In this document: in pieces, positions 53,076 through 64,000 of the stretch | Layout of the letters: every line of letters begins with the position of its first letter | Position numbering within the stretch: the first letter of the stretch is position 1 | From: Bubalus kerabau | Lineage: Eukaryota > Chordata > Mammalia > Artiodactyla > Bovidae | Direction: 5' to 3' | DNA length: 64,000 nucleotides | Assembly (NCBI RefSeq): GCF_029407905.1 | Contig: NC_073643.1 | Coordinates: forward strand, 30,718,001-30,782,000 | Program-made: the position numbers and the translations under genes | Notes under the pieces: generated by a model | The model's database searches: none | Seen by the model: only the letters and a program-made list of their open reading frames with translations | What the model was told of the DNA's origin: nothing

Positions 53076-54475
53076 GGCCATCTTTACCATCTACCGTAGT
53101 GACATTGCAGGAAAGAGAATGGAGGTTATTTCCCTGTGAAGTAGTTACCAGAGGAGAATTTTCCCCAGGGAAGTTACCCAGCAGAGGAGGCCGCAAGGCC
53201 ACAACCTGTTCAGAAGTGGCCTTGGGTGACTAATTACTCTAGTGCTTTCTGTGAAGCACACGGCATTAAGCATATTTCTTTCTCCCTGTGCTAAAATGCC
53301 AAGCCCCGAGATTTCTATTATAAATGACATAATTAAGTCCTTGGCAAGAAAAAATCAAGTTCTCTTTTTTTAGGAAGCTAGTGAGAAGCAGAGAGACTAC
53401 AGAAAGTCTGCACAAGTGACAAAAGACATACATTTTGAGAAATTAAAAGAGGTCATGAGAAAGTAAATTCCTTTTCTATTTGTCATTGGCAAATGTGACT
53501 GAGAAAAAGCAGGATATGAAACAATTGATCCAGCCTTATCCCAACTTTTTTAAAAGAAAAATGTTTACTTATTTGTAGGCCTAGAAAAACAACTGAAAAG
53601 ATAAATACACTGCAATATTAACAGTAGTCGGTCATCTGTGCTCAGATTAGAGGTGATTTGAGGTTTTTCCGTTTCTGCTTCTCTGAATTTTCCAAATTTC
53701 TATAATAAACCCAGGTTAATCAGGAAGAAATGTAATTAAAAGAAACCCCACAATGGATTCTGTTTCAACATTTAAAAATGAAACTCTAAGTTACTTGATT
53801 ATGTTGTTAATGGTGTTTGCTAGAATTGGAGATTTTGTATTTTTCTCCTTTAAAATTATCCTGGCACTAACTTATACACTAAGGTCATAAACTCTTAGTT
53901 TCAAGTTTATAAAATGTTTTTATCAGTGCAAGTTCCTTCCATTTGTATCCAACCCCTCACTTCTCTAGATGCCAAGAACTCAAAGCTCTTCAGCAAATGA
54001 GAGACCCCAAGGCCATTATACAGACTTCCTTGCACAAATGACTACACAGCTGTGATTTAATATCTTATTCTCAGCTCTTATCAGAGGTCAATACACAGAA
54101 CAGTCCCACAAGAACATTTCTGCTTCTTTTATAAAACTATTGTCTGTCTTTGGTTTGTGGTCCTTTCCATGAAGATTCCCTCGTTGGAATCCCCTCATAT
54201 ACCTGATGAGAAAATTTGGTTTCCATGCTGCACAGCTCTGCATCCTGTTAGGAGCAGTGAGATGAGGTCATTTATTTTGGTTTTTCTTTGCCTTTGCTGC
54301 TGGGAAGCTTCAAATCAAATTTTGTGCTCAATTAAGAGGACTTCCTTTAGCCAAGATTTTCTATCTTGTTGAATAGTGCCTCCATCTATTTAACTGGCTG
54401 AAGCCAGAAATCCCAGACAACATTCTAAATTTTTCTTTCTCCTTGTGGCAAGGACCCATCCTGAAGGTTTTTGTT
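53076..54475. other. Mostly unique AT-rich DNA, 1.4 kb
   Basis: About 53590-53715 has an old L1-like 3' UTR phrase ('gcaatattaacagtagtcgg', 'ttccaaatttctataataaa'). The rest, including 53300-53560, is repeat-free and AT-rich. No exon is recognised. Confidence 0.4.
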
Positions 54476-54479
54476 TTGA

Positions 54480-55345
54480 AATCTTTCTCTACTATGTCTC
54501 TTTTTCATCCTTGGATTGCTGGAGCAGCCTAACTGGACTTCTCATCTTGTTTTCCTCCTCCACTGCACTCCCAACCAAAAAAAAAAAAAAAAAGTTCATC
54601 TTTCATGCTCATAGGGCAAGTGGTCTTTCTAAATACTGATCGGATCTTTCCATGTAAAGACTCAGTTCCCCAGTTTCTCTTGCATCTCCATTCATGCCCT
54701 CAACTCCCATCTTCCTTCCTTCCAGCTATATTGAATCCACAAGTCTCACCCTCTTTTTGTTTTCAAGACTTTTTTGACATGGACCATTTTTAAAGTTTTT
54801 TTGAATTTGTTACAATATTGCTTCTGTTTTATGTTTTGTTTCTTTGGCCATGAGGCATGTGGAATCTTAGCTCCTTGACTAAAGGGTTGAACCTGCACCC
54901 CCTGCATTGGAAGGCAAAATCTTAACCACTGGACTGCCAGGGAAGTCTCATAGTCTCACCCTTTCTTATGTGTGGAGTTCTGCACATACCACTGTGTCTG
55001 GGGTTCTGCACATGCCATTCCCCTGCCTCTAGTGTTCTTCTCTCTTCTGCACCCCTCTGTGGCATCATTAGCGCCATGAACCTTGTTTTGGGTTTCAGAG
55101 TTTATTCCCTGAAGGCGTCTGTGTTTCATTCCCTGACCCAGACAGGTTAGGCTCCCCTCCTGTGAGTTCCCACAGATGTCCACAGATCCCTTGCACTGAT
55201 CATGGTGAATTAAAAGGTGGCCTCCCTGATCTGTCTCCCGGTCTAAAATGTTCCCCGGGGGAGTGGTTCCAGATCCATCTCCACTGTCATCCCCAGGACC
55301 AGCACAGTGCCAGGCCTATAGGAGATGCTCACTGAATATGTGTTC
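54480..55345 (+). mobile_element. L2 LINE 3' region, interrupted by CHR SINE
   Basis: Sense L2 phrases occur in order: 'tggtctttctaaatactgat', 'tcattccctgacccagac', 'cccaggaccagcacagtgcc' and 'gagatgctcactgaatatg'. A 16-A tract at 54578-54593 lies within it. Confidence 0.6.
54742..54962 (-). mobile_element. CHR-type SINE with 11-bp TSD
   Basis: The direct repeat 'agtctcaccct' at 54742-54752 and 54952-54962 brackets a T-rich tail, a body ('gaggcatgtggaatcttagc') and the head complement 'cttaaccactggactgcc'. Confidence 0.92.
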
Positions 55346-55554
55346 AAAAGATGAACTAGTTTTCTGGCATAGGACTCTCTCCTCTGCCCACTTCATCTTT
55401 CTAACCCTCATTATCAATCGCTTGGCCTATAGCTTTATATTGTGCGTATCTATTACCCTAAGTCAACCTGTTTTTTTTGTTTGTTTGTGTCTCAGAAATG
55501 ACCACAATGCCTCTTTCCTTGCACCAAATCCTTGCAGTGAATCCTATCAAGGTG

Positions 55555-55990
55555 TAGGATCTATTTCCCCACCCCCTTGAATCTCTGCTGGCCTCCCAAC
55601 TAATAACATGCAGCCGATTGACTGTGGCTGACTGTGCATCAACTCAGGCAGCCTGGCATGCTTCCACTGCTCTCTTGGAACTGTGCTGCAGCTGCTGCAT
55701 GGACAAGCCAGAGCTAGCCTGCTGGATGATGAGGGACACAATACCCCAGCCTCTCCATCGCCCCATCCAACAGCCTTCCAGACATGTGACTGAGACCATG
55801 GTAGGCTAGCCAGCCCCAGCACCCCACCTGGGACTCTGGCTGCCTTGGTGAGCCCAGAGGAGATCAGCTGAGCCAGGCCCAGACCAGTGGACACACCTAG
55901 TTTGACAAACAGCCCAGAGAGCAGTAAGAAAGCCTTATTGTTTCAACCCCTGTGTGTTAAGGTAGTTTCTTACAGTACATCTTGGAATTT
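55555..55990 (+). mobile_element. MLT1-like LTR (ERVL-MaLR), diverged
   Basis: Weak but ordered matches: 'cctcccaactaataacatgc', 'gcagctgctgcatggac', 'cagacatgtgactgagacc', then 'ttgtttcaacccctgtgtg' and 'aaggtagtttcttacag' as the 3' end. Confidence 0.6.
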
Positions 55991-56299
55991 TTCCTAGTAG
56001 CTGACCTCAAGTGACACTATCTCCATCCAATAGACAGGTTAATACTTTGAAGTCTCCGGAAAGGAAGAATCAGTCTGGTCTTCTTTTTCTTTAGCAGCTT
56101 GGGGTACAGATTCTAAATCTGTTTTTAAGGACAGAATTATAACATGTACCCACATTCTTAGGTGACCAAAGTTGTTTTATATCCTTCTCATTTCCACTCT
56201 ACTACTTCCAGAATTTTTCTCCTAAAAATGAAACAAAATTAAATTCTTATTCCTCAACTGTACCTAAAGTATCCATATTTTTGTGTGCACTGAGAGCCT
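55991..56299. other. Unassigned non-coding DNA
   Basis: No repeat or exon recognised. Confidence 0.35.
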
Positions 56300-56912
56300 T
56301 TTTTTAAAAAAATTGAAATATAGTTAATTTAAAATGTTGTGTTAGTTTTGAGTGTACAGCAAAGTGATCCAGTTAAATATACATATTCCTTTTCAGATTA
56401 TTTTCCCTTATATGTTATTACAAGATCTTTGAGTATAGTTCCCTGTGCTATACAGTAGGTCCTTGTTGTTTACCTGTTTTATATTTAGTAGTATGCATCT
56501 GTTAGTCTCATCCTCCTAGTCTATCTCTCCCCTCTTTCCCCTTCGATAACCATAAGTTTGTTTTTGATGTCTGTGAGTGTGTTTCTGTTTGGTAGATAAG
56601 TTCATTTGTGTCATATTTTAGATTCCACATATAACTGATGTCATATGATATTTGTTTTACTCTGACTTACCTCACTTAGTATGATAATCTCTAGGTTCAT
56701 ACATGTTACTGCAAATGGCATTATTTCATTCTGTTAAATGGCTGAATAGTACTCCATTGTATAATGTACCACATCTTCTTTATCTATTCATCTGTCAATG
56801 GACATTTAGGTTGCTTCCATGTCTTGGCTATTGTAAATAGTGCTGCTGTGAACATTGGGGTGTGTGTATCTTTTCTGAATTAGAGTTTTCTAATATGCTC
56901 TGGAGTGGCATT
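56300..56912 (-). mobile_element. L1 LINE fragment, antisense, ~610 bp
   Basis: A clear antisense L1 ORF2 region: 'gagtgtacagcaaagtgatc', 'ccctgtgctatacagtaggt', 'gtcatatgatatttgtttta', 'tgaatagtactccattgtat', 'aatggacatttaggttgctt' and 'gctgctgtgaacattggggt'. Confidence 0.92.
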
Positions 56913-56944
56913 GTGGGATCCTTTGAACAAGCCCAGTGACTGAC

Positions 56945-57060
56945 TCTAAAGCCTGTGTGCCCTGGTGCTAATAACTGACTCTTGCATGACCTCCTGCCTC
57001 TGAGTTGGAGTTCTTTGTCTATAAAATGGGCACTATAATTCTACCAACCTCCAGACATCT
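56945..57060 (+). mobile_element. MIR SINE fragment
   Basis: Sense MIR middle: 'ttgcatgacctcctgcctc' then 'tgtctataaaatgggcac'. Confidence 0.5.
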
Positions 57061-57770
57061 TAAAAATTCATTAATTCTGTGAATATTTACTGAGGACCTC
57101 CATGCTGCAGGCACTGTTCTAGGCACTAGAGACATACCCATGAGCAAATGGAAGAGGAAAATTGTCTATTTTGCTCCAAAGTTTATATTCTACCAGAGGG
57201 AGACAGACAATAAGGAATAAGGAGAATAAAGAGGAAAAGTATGTGGTGTGGTAGAAGGCAAATTCAGTTGCAAAAAAACAGAACAAGATAAGGTGGATGG
57301 AGAGGGAGCTGGCAGCATGGGTCTTGGTTGTAATTTTAAACAAAACTGCTACCATAGGTCTCAAAGAGAAGATAGTATTTGAGGAAAGACTTGATGGAGG
57401 TGGGAGTTAGTCTTGCCGGTGTCTGGGGGTAAAGCACCAGGATAGGGGAACAGGCAGGGCAAAGACTCTGGGATAAAAGCGTGCCTTGTGTGTCAGAGGA
57501 GCTGGTATACCTGGTGTGGAGGGGACAGAGGTAGGGCAGGGAGGGGGAAGAGCCCCGAGAGAGGTGGGCAGAGAGAAAGTGGCCACATGGCAGATTGCCT
57601 AGGAGCCTGTAGGCCTTGGGTTTTACTCTGAGTGAAATGGGCAGTTGGGAAGGCTGTGGGCAGAGAGAGAAAGCCTGCAGTTTGACCAACATGATGCTGG
57701 CATGGAGTACGGCTACCTCAAAACTCTGTAGTTAGTTTTGGAACAGGGGGTGACTTTTAAAGTTGCCAAC
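57061..57770 (-). mobile_element. L2 LINE, antisense, ~700 bp
   Basis: Antisense L2 order: 'tgaatatttactgaggacct', 'ggcactgttctaggcactag', 'ccagagggagacagacaat', 'agtatttgaggaaagacttg', 'gcctgtaggccttgggtttt' and 'actctgagtgaaatgggcag'. This is the longest L2 in the window. Confidence 0.8.
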
Positions 57771-58536
57771 GATGCATGGGTCTAGAAGAAAGCTACAAGG
57801 ACTCTCTGAGAAACAGAAGATGGGGGCCCCTTGGCCCTGCCAGAGGCACACCAGGCCTTTGTATGGCTGATAATCCCCATCTGTCCCCTTCTGTGCCTCC
57901 TGGTATACTAAGCTCTGGGACAGGGTAGGCAAATTTGCATGAAGGCCGTGAAACCTCTTGGGAGAACCAGGGAACCCTCATGAGGTTGAGCAATGCTAAA
58001 CTTGTGTTGATGGCATTGGTGTCATCTCAGGTCAGCTACCAGGATAGATACCAATGACTACCCGCCCCCCACACCCCGGCTAGGGGAGCTCACCTTGGGA
58101 TAAGAGCTCCTTCTTGTCAGCTACTCTAAGTTTAAGGTTCAGCTCCATCAATACAGAACCCAGCTTGGGGTGCTGTGGTCAAGGGCGGCTGCACAGAGAC
58201 TGTGAGATTCCCTCTTAAGAACCCTGGGAGGCTGGAGCAGGCACCTGGATCATCAGGGGCTCTATCTGGGCAGCAGTCAGATGTAACCCTTTGGGCAGGA
58301 TGGACTTCCTCCATCAACTTTGAGAGGGAAAGCAACCCTAAACTGGGCTCTGAGTCAACCCATCAGTTTCTGCATTCTTGGGAACAGGTTTGATCCCTCT
58401 GGAGAGGTAAGGACCTGCAGTTTTTGTAAAACAGGGGTGCAGGGAGGGAAAAGGAGAGGGAGAGGCAGTGAGTATGCTGCTAGTTAGACAGGTGGGAGCT
58501 TGGGACAAAGTGACCTTGTTTGTGCCCTAAGTCAAG
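57771..58536. other. Unassigned non-coding DNA
   Basis: No repeat family or exon recognised. Confidence 0.35.
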
Positions 58537-58678
58537 AAGATCCCCTTGAGTAGGAAATGGCAACCGACTCTAGTGTTCTTTCCTGGGAAATCCCATGCAC
58601 AGAGGAGCCTGGTGGGCTACAGTCCATGGAGTCGCAAAAAGTCAGACATTACTAAGCAATTGAGAACACACACTCACA
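58537..58678 (+). mobile_element. Bov-A type SINE, 5'-truncated
   Basis: Begins inside the body ('aagatccccttgagtagg') and continues through 'tgggctacagtccatggag' to 'cagacattactaagcaattg'. No clear flanking duplication. Confidence 0.9.
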
Positions 58679-58748
58679 AACTGCCAAATATGGTCAAACC
58701 CATTAAATTGATCAATGTTGTTTTTATTCTCATGTATCTTGTGAAGAG

Positions 58749-59618
58749 TATATGTTCAGTTCCGTTCAGTCACTCATTCGTGTCCTACTCTTTGGGACCC
58801 CATGAACCGCAGCATGCCAGACCTCCCTGTCCATCACCAACTCCCGGGGTTTACCCAAACTCATGTCCATCGAGTCAGAGATGCCATCCAACCATCTCAT
58901 CCTCTGTCGTCCCCTTCTCCTGCCCTCAATCTTTCCCAGCAGGGTCTTTTCAAATGAGTCAGCTCTTCACACGAGGTGGCCAAAGTATTGGAGTTTCAGC
59001 TTCAGCATCAGTCCTTCCAATGAATATTCAGGACTGATCTCCTTTAGGATGGACTGGTTGGATCTCCTTGCAGTCCGAGGGATTCAAGAGTCTTCTCCAA
59101 CACCACAGTTCAAAAGCATCAATTCTTGGGTGCTCAGCTTTCTTTAGAGTCCAACTCTCACATCCATACATAACTACTGGCAAAACCATAGTCTTGACTA
59201 AGTGGACCTTTGTGGCAAAGTAATGTCTCTGCTTTTGAATATGCTATCTAGGTTGGTCATAACTTTCCTTCCAAGGAGTAAGCGTCTCTTAATTTCATGG
59301 CTGCAGTCACCATCTGCAGTGATTTTGGAGCCCAGAAAAATAAAGTCAGTCACTGTTTCTACTGTTTCCCCATCTGTTTCCCATGAAGTGATGGGACCAG
59401 ATGCCATGATCTTACTTTTCTGAATGTTGAGCTTTAAGCCAACTTTTTCACTCTCCCCTTTCACTTTCATCAAGAGGCTCTTTAGTTCTTCTTCACTTTC
59501 TGCCATAAGGGTGGTGTCATCTGCATATCTGAGGTTATTGATATTTCTCCTGGCAATCTTGATTCCAGCTTGTGCTTCTTCTAACCCAGCATTTCTCATG
59601 ATGTACTCTGCATATATG
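58749..59618 (-). mobile_element. BovB LINE, 3' 858 bp
   Basis: Minus-strand BovB from the 3' repeats ('gttcagttccgttcagtc') up to the region before the RT active site. The YADD motif is intact at 59516-59527. A one-base deletion near 59210 shifts the frame, so it is a dead fragment. Short 'tatatg' flanks at 58749-58754 and 59613-59618 may be a target-site duplication. It matches the left 860 bp of the 33.5-36.3 kb copy in the same orientation. Confidence 0.95.
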
Positions 59619-59829
59619 AGGCAGCCTTTTTTATCCCTTTATCACACCTAGCCCCCTATTTCACCCTACATTTTATGGTATCTCCAAGTGTTAGCCTGCA
59701 TGGTTAGCTAGGACATCCACCATGGGGAGCTACTGAGGCGACACAAGACTGGGAGGCCCTGCTGGGGCTCTCATCAGCCAAGTTATATTGGCCAAATGAT
59801 TTAGAAGCAGTCAACTTCACAAACTTGAC

Positions 59830-60072
59830 TTGCAGGTGGATCCCTGGGGGATATTGAGCAAATGCAGTTCTGATTCAGTCAGTAGGGCTCAGATGGAATG
59901 AGTGCATCCTCAGTGGAACAAGCTCCCAGGTGATGCTGATGCAGAATGAGAGCATCTGTCACTGGTCGCAGCCCTGACTGCACTTAGAATAACCTAAGAA
60001 GTTCCAACCAAATACAATGCCTGGTCCCACCCCTGCAAATATTCTGATCTATTTGGTTTGGGCAGTGCCTGA
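59830..60072. mobile_element. MER5A-like elements, probably two adjacent pieces
   Basis: The first piece has 'gcagttctgattcagtcagt' and 'ctcccaggtgatgctgatgc'. The second has 'cacttagaataacctaagaa' and 'tattctgatctatttggtt'. Both follow MER5 order but are diverged. Confidence 0.6.
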
Positions 60073-60344
60073 GCTTTGGAAGCTTAAATAATCTCCTTCA
60101 GTGATTCTGTTGTGCAACCAAGATTGCAACCTGGTGGTTTGGTCCATGCTCCTCACGTTCTAGGGCTTTCGAACTGTATAATTTATCATTCAAGCTGGAA
60201 CACATTTTTAGAGTGAAATGATAATTACACAGGTTAACAGGTGCAAACTGGGATTGTCCTGGATAATTCTGATGTGCAGTCAACTTAACTGTAGCCTGTG
60301 GGGCCCCAGCACTGCCCAAGGTCATAAAGATGTAGTAGAAACTG

Positions 60345-60510
60345 GGCTTGGAAGTCAGGCTCCTAAGTCTTGAATTCTCATTTCACTTCCTTATAACCTC
60401 AACTACTCAGTCTGTGAAATGGGGATAAGAATGCCTGTCAGCCCTAATCTAGGGTGACTATGAAGTTAAAAGGAGGCCATAATCCACACAAATGCACTTT
60501 AAGAGTTTGA
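60345..60510 (+). mobile_element. MIR SINE
   Basis: Sense MIR: 'tggaagtcaggctcctaag', 'ctcatttcacttccttataa', 'cagtctgtgaaatggggat' and 'agggtgactatgaagtt'. Confidence 0.7.
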
Positions 60511-60999
60511 GCTACTGTGTGGAATTGGAAGGCATTTTTATTATTGTGAGTCTGTGGTTACCAGAGCCAGTCTGGGATCTACCCATCTTGAGTTAGAGTG
60601 ATCACAGCTATTTGAATAATAAATAATACATGGGCCTTATTAGCTAAAATAATCTTGACAAAGTAGAAAAATAAGGAAACAGGAATCAGAAAGGCATTTA
60701 ATAGTGTCATTCCCTGGATGGAGGCTGAGCCAAGGCAGGCTCTTAGGGTGAGTGGAGATAAGAATCTCAGAGTGGCCCACAAGCTAAATGGTAATCAATA
60801 ATATTGTCTCTGGAAACAGTGAAGTTAGTGTGATACATACATAGAAGCATGGTTTGTCTAAACCATCAGGTCCCCGTTCTATACCTCTTGGATTTCAGGA
60901 GGGTGTCAGCATGGAGAAGGGTAGAGATGACCCTGGAACTGACATTGTCAGGGTGCTGGGGGTAGGAGGTGGGAGGCTGCAGATGAAACCTCTTCCATC
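60511..60999. other. Unassigned non-coding DNA
   Basis: No repeat or exon recognised. Confidence 0.35.
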
Positions 61000-61135
61000 C
61001 TGCACATTTTTCAGATGAAGATGCTGAGGCTGAGCCATGCTGAATGCGATACCTGACAACCAGTGGTGTACTGGTGGAGCCCGCACTGGGACCAAGATCT
61101 TGGGTTGCTTCTGAGTCTGTCCTGTGTGTTGAGGT
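61000..61135 (-). mobile_element. MIR SINE fragment
   Basis: Antisense MIR phrases 'cacatttttcagatgaagat' and 'gctgaggctgagccatgc'. The second half is weak. Confidence 0.45.
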
Positions 61136-61164
61136 CAAAAGAAATGATTTTTGGTTGTTTTTAT

Positions 61165-61275
61165 CATTGTTGTTTCGTTGCTCAATCATGTCCAACTCTT
61201 TTTTGACACCATGGACCACAGCCCGCCAGGCTCCTCTGTCCATGGGATTTCCCAGGCAGGAATGCTAGAGTGGAA
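61165..61275 (-). mobile_element. Bov-tA SINE, truncated
   Basis: Antisense Bov-A body: 'cgttgctcaatcatgtccaa', 'ctcctctgtccatgggattt' and 'aggaatgctagagtgg'. The tRNA-like head is missing. Confidence 0.92.
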
Positions 61276-61785
61276 ACAGAAATGCTGGTGAGGACCTAAA
61301 TGATAATAATGACCACCATGCCATTATAAACTACCCCCCTCCCCAGACTAACAATAATTGTCTATTATAATTTAATGCCCAGTCCCTCTGTCTTTATGAT
61401 TGGGTTATTCCCAATAAAAACTTAACTTTTCTCCTGACCCCCACATTACATTTGGTTGATAGGTCTCATTAGTCTGTTTTAATCTATAGCAGTTTTCCTT
61501 CCTTTTTTATGGTATTCATTAGTTAAAAAAGAAAACTGGGTTATCTTGCCTGTAGAATATCCTCCTTTATAGATTTAACTATTTCTAGGTGGTGATTTTG
61601 AACATACCCTGCCCCCCACCATTCCCTGTAGTTGCTGTAAACTCTAGAGCTTACTTCAGTTCAGGCTCAGCATTTGTGGCAACACTCCTTTGTAGGTGGT
61701 GCCCAGTGCTTTCCACAACATCCCATCAGAAGGCTCATGTCATGGCAGGTGGCATCTGTCAGAAATACACACTGTGGCATTTAAA
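61276..61785. other. Unassigned non-coding DNA
   Basis: No repeat or exon recognised with confidence; possibly an extension of the following L1. Confidence 0.3.
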
Positions 61786-61789
61786 AGGG

Positions 61790-62050
61790 GAACAGTTACA
61801 TGTCACTATACAGTTGTCCAAACCCACAGAGTGCACAACACTAAGAATGAACCCTAGTGAACTATGGACTCTGGGTGATAAAGATATGTGGATGTAGTTT
61901 CATTGATTGTACAAATGTACCCCTCAGGTGGGGGTTGTTGATAGTGGGGGAGGTTATGTATACAGGAGACAGGGGTTATAGGGAAATCTCTGCATTTTCC
62001 CTTCAATTTTAGCATGAACCTAAAAGTGCTCTAAGAAATAAAGGATACTT
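61790..62050 (+). mobile_element. L1M LINE 3' UTR
   Basis: The phrases 'acagttgtccaaacccacag', 'aatgaaccctagtgaactat', 'ggactctgggtgataaag', 'gtacaaatgtacccctcagg' and 'aagtgctctaagaaataaag' match an old L1 3' end. Confidence 0.72.
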
Positions 62051-62219
62051 AAGAGATAAAAAACAAAAGTGGAACAATTGATTTATACTACTCCCAGGTT
62101 GTGGGTGCCAAAGGTGGTGAGGAAGGGAAAGAAACAAAACACGAATGGTGAAAGATGGTTGTTGCAGCTGGGCCATGGTCCGTGGGGCTCACTGTGCTAC
62201 TCTCTCGACTTGCGCATCT

Positions 62220-62372
62220 TAAACAAAAATTAAAGGACATCCCTGGTGGCCCAGATGGTAAAGAATCTGCCGGTAATGCAGGAGACCTGGGTTTGATCCC
62301 TGGGTCAGGAAGATCCCCTGGAGAAGAGAATGGCTACCCACTCCAGTATTCTTGCCCGGAGAAATAAACAAA
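62220..62372 (+). mobile_element. Bov-tA SINE, 3'-shortened
   Basis: The tRNA-like head is excellent ('ccctggtggcccagatgg', 'aggagacctgggtttgatcc'). The body stops after 'ccagtattcttgcccggag'. 'taaacaaa' occurs on both sides (62220-62227 and 62365-62372), suggesting a complete insertion whose 3' part was lost before integration. Confidence 0.9.
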
Positions 62373-62639
62373 GCACTCTGAGATGCCTGAAGATATGGCA
62401 GGCATGGTTTCTTCTAACCCAGTATTCATCCCTTGCCACCCACTCTTTCTCTTCCCTCAGAGAATCTCAATTCTGTGCAGGTAAGTCTCATCTGGCTACC
62501 TGGCCAGGTGTAGTCACTGTTCCAGCCCCAGGGATGAGGCCCTTTATTCTCTGCACAGCCTCCATCTGCAGTGCTGGCTGCTTTGGGAGAGGTCCAGCTT
62601 GGGCATTCAACAGAGGGAGTGCTCAAAAAATCTCTTATG
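62373..62639. other. Unassigned non-coding DNA
   Basis: Short gap; nothing recognised. Confidence 0.3.
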
Positions 62640-62812
62640 TTTACACCTGTCTTTAATCTTCACAACAAACCAATGAGACTATTACTATCCCCACTTTACA
62701 GATGATTGTGAGGCTTAGATAAGTCACAGAGCCCAGGGTCACCAGCCAGAAGGCTCAGGTCTGTGCAGTAGCACTAAAGCCCACATTCTTAACTACACAG
62801 ACGCCACACTCC
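62640..62812 (-). mobile_element. MIR SINE, nearly full length
   Basis: Antisense MIR: 'taatcttcacaacaaacc', 'ctatccccactttacagatg', 'gaggcttagataagtcacag' and 'aaagcccacattcttaac'. Confidence 0.8.
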
Positions 62813-63474
62813 CAGTCTGGCATTGCACAATTTCACCAAATTTTCTCTTTAGGTTGGTCAAAGGAATTTGTGCTTAGGGGACAGACTTTGGGGGAATAAG
62901 AGAATTTTTGACATTGGAAAGGCACTGTACCCTATGGTGATATTTTCCACAATTTACTGACTATAAGAATCTTCTAGAGTGTCAAAATGCAGATTCTAGA
63001 GAAGGCACCTGATCATCTACATCTTTAGCAAAACATCTTCCTTCCCTACGTGAGTCTTAAAGTCAAGCAAGTTAGAAAACCTACACCTCCTGGCATTAAA
63101 ATATAGCCCCAGAAAGAGTGGGTTTCCAGACAGGGTGGATTTATTAAATCCAAGCAAGAGAGAGGGATCTTGAAATTCTGTTGATGCCCCGTTAGCCACA
63201 GGCACTGGACAGACAGTTCTGATGACACGTACACTGGATCCATTTAGAGGCAGGTCCATCAGGGCACCATAGCCTTCCATGGGGGCCAGGTCATTCTGCC
63301 TCCACCTGGTAACTTACCATCTGGTGATGAACTTTGCCTCTCAGCCCACATCTGATTGGCCACCTGACTAGGCTGTCCCAGGCAAATCCTTTTTCCCAAG
63401 AATTTTTAATTAAAAATTCTAGACTAGCTGTTGCTGGATATCAGCTCTATAAGGTTACATGACGTTGTGGTCAG
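62813..63474. other. Unassigned non-coding DNA
   Basis: No repeat or exon recognised except a possible MER5-type patch at 62950-63015. Confidence 0.35.
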
Positions 63475-63568
63475 TAGAGAGGTGAGGGGAGAGAATGGTG
63501 GAGGGAAGGAAGGAGGGAGAGAAGGGGAAGGGAGAGGCAAAGGAAGGAAGGGGTGGGGAAAGGGCATG
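63475..63568 (+). repeat. Purine-rich (GA) low-complexity tract
   Basis: About 94 bp of almost pure G and A with GGAAGG and GGGAGA motifs. The ORF on the other strand over it is compositional. Confidence 0.92.
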
Positions 63569-63607
63569 GAAATAAAAACTGAGCCAGTGGAGAGAAAAGG
63601 GAGAGTT

Positions 63608-64000
63608 TAGTGGGTTAAGTAGCACACCCCCCAAAAAATATATACTCACCCACAACCTCAAAATGGAACCTTATTTGGAAAAGGAGTTTTTGTCAATGTA
63701 ATTATGTTAAAGATCTAAAGATGAGATAACCCTGAGATTAGGCGGGGCACTAAATCTGATGACTGGTAGATTTGACACATAGAGGGGAAGGCCATGTGAA
63801 GGCAGAGCAGCAGATTGAGGTGATATGCTCTGAAGCCAAGGAATGCCCAGGATTGGCCACCAGAAACTGGGAGGAAAGGGAGGAGAGAATTATCCTTCAG
63901 ACCCTCCAGGAGGAACCACCCCTGTAGACACCTTGATTTCGGACTTCCAGACTCCATAACTGAGGGGGCATCAATTGCTATTGATTTTAACCATCAAGTT
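63608..64000 (+). mobile_element. MLT1-type LTR (ERVL-MaLR), cut by window end
   Basis: Sense LTR from its 5' end: 'tgggttaagtagcacacccc', 'cctcaaaatggaaccttatt', 'gagataaccctgagattagg', 'aaggccatgtgaaggcag' and 'cttgatttcggacttccag'. Confidence 0.88.

Noticed and set aside
58546..59037. 163-codon plus-strand open frame
   Set aside because: It spans a Bov-A SINE, unique sequence and antisense BovB, so it is a chance frame.

Overview
This window is nuclear DNA from a ruminant, most likely a bovid. The diagnosis rests on lineage-marking repeats: many Bov-tA and Bov-A2 SINEs, three BovB (RTE-type) LINE insertions of clear family identity, a ruminant-type L1 3' end, and CHR-type tRNA-derived SINEs shared by cetartiodactyls. 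These sit on older mammalian layers of MIR, L2, L1M, MLT1 (ERVL-MaLR) LTRs, hAT-Charlie MER elements and Tigger elements. Cattle, sheep and goat cannot be told apart by eye here.

No protein-coding exon, tRNA, rRNA or snRNA gene was recognised on either strand. Nearly all open frames are short and unrelated to families I know. The exceptions belong to BovB copies. The window is therefore intergenic or deep intronic, and its annotation is mostly a map of nested mobile elements separated by unique non-coding DNA.

Layout: 1-14 kb runs from an MLT1 LTR cut by the window edge through a BovB 3' end nested in another MLT1, MIR and L1M pieces, and several Bov-tA SINEs. 14-29 kb is richer in unique sequence, with an (AT)n tract, a G-rich quadruplex motif, a duplicated GATA-site block near 22.65 kb and a SINE cluster at 24.2-25.1 kb. 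27.7-28.6 kb is a repeat-free stretch that could be conserved. 29.3 kb carries a near-complete Bov-A2 dimer with a clean target-site duplication. 32.1-36.3 kb is the most complex part: an L1M 3' end split by a Tigger element, itself split by a chimeric BovB-tail/Bov-tA insertion, followed by a 2.75-kb BovB LINE on the minus strand with a 12-bp target-site duplication. Its single endonuclease-reverse transcriptase frame is uninterrupted by frameshift and is broken only by five nonsense codons; it also lacks the motif-A catalytic aspartate.

36-48 kb is mainly unique DNA with a 46-bp tandem duplication, L1, L2 and LTR remnants. 48-56 kb holds a TIR-bearing Tigger element, an MLT1 containing two oppositely oriented CHR SINEs, and an L2 3' end with another CHR insertion. 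56-64 kb has an antisense L1, an antisense L2, a second large BovB fragment (58.75-59.6 kb), more SINEs, and a final MLT1 cut by the window end.

Repeat family names come from memory of consensus sequences, not from a search, and boundaries are approximate unless a target-site duplication is stated. I found no evidence of a novel multi-gene system. The observations worth checking are retrotransposon structure, candidate regulatory blocks and unusual DNA structures.
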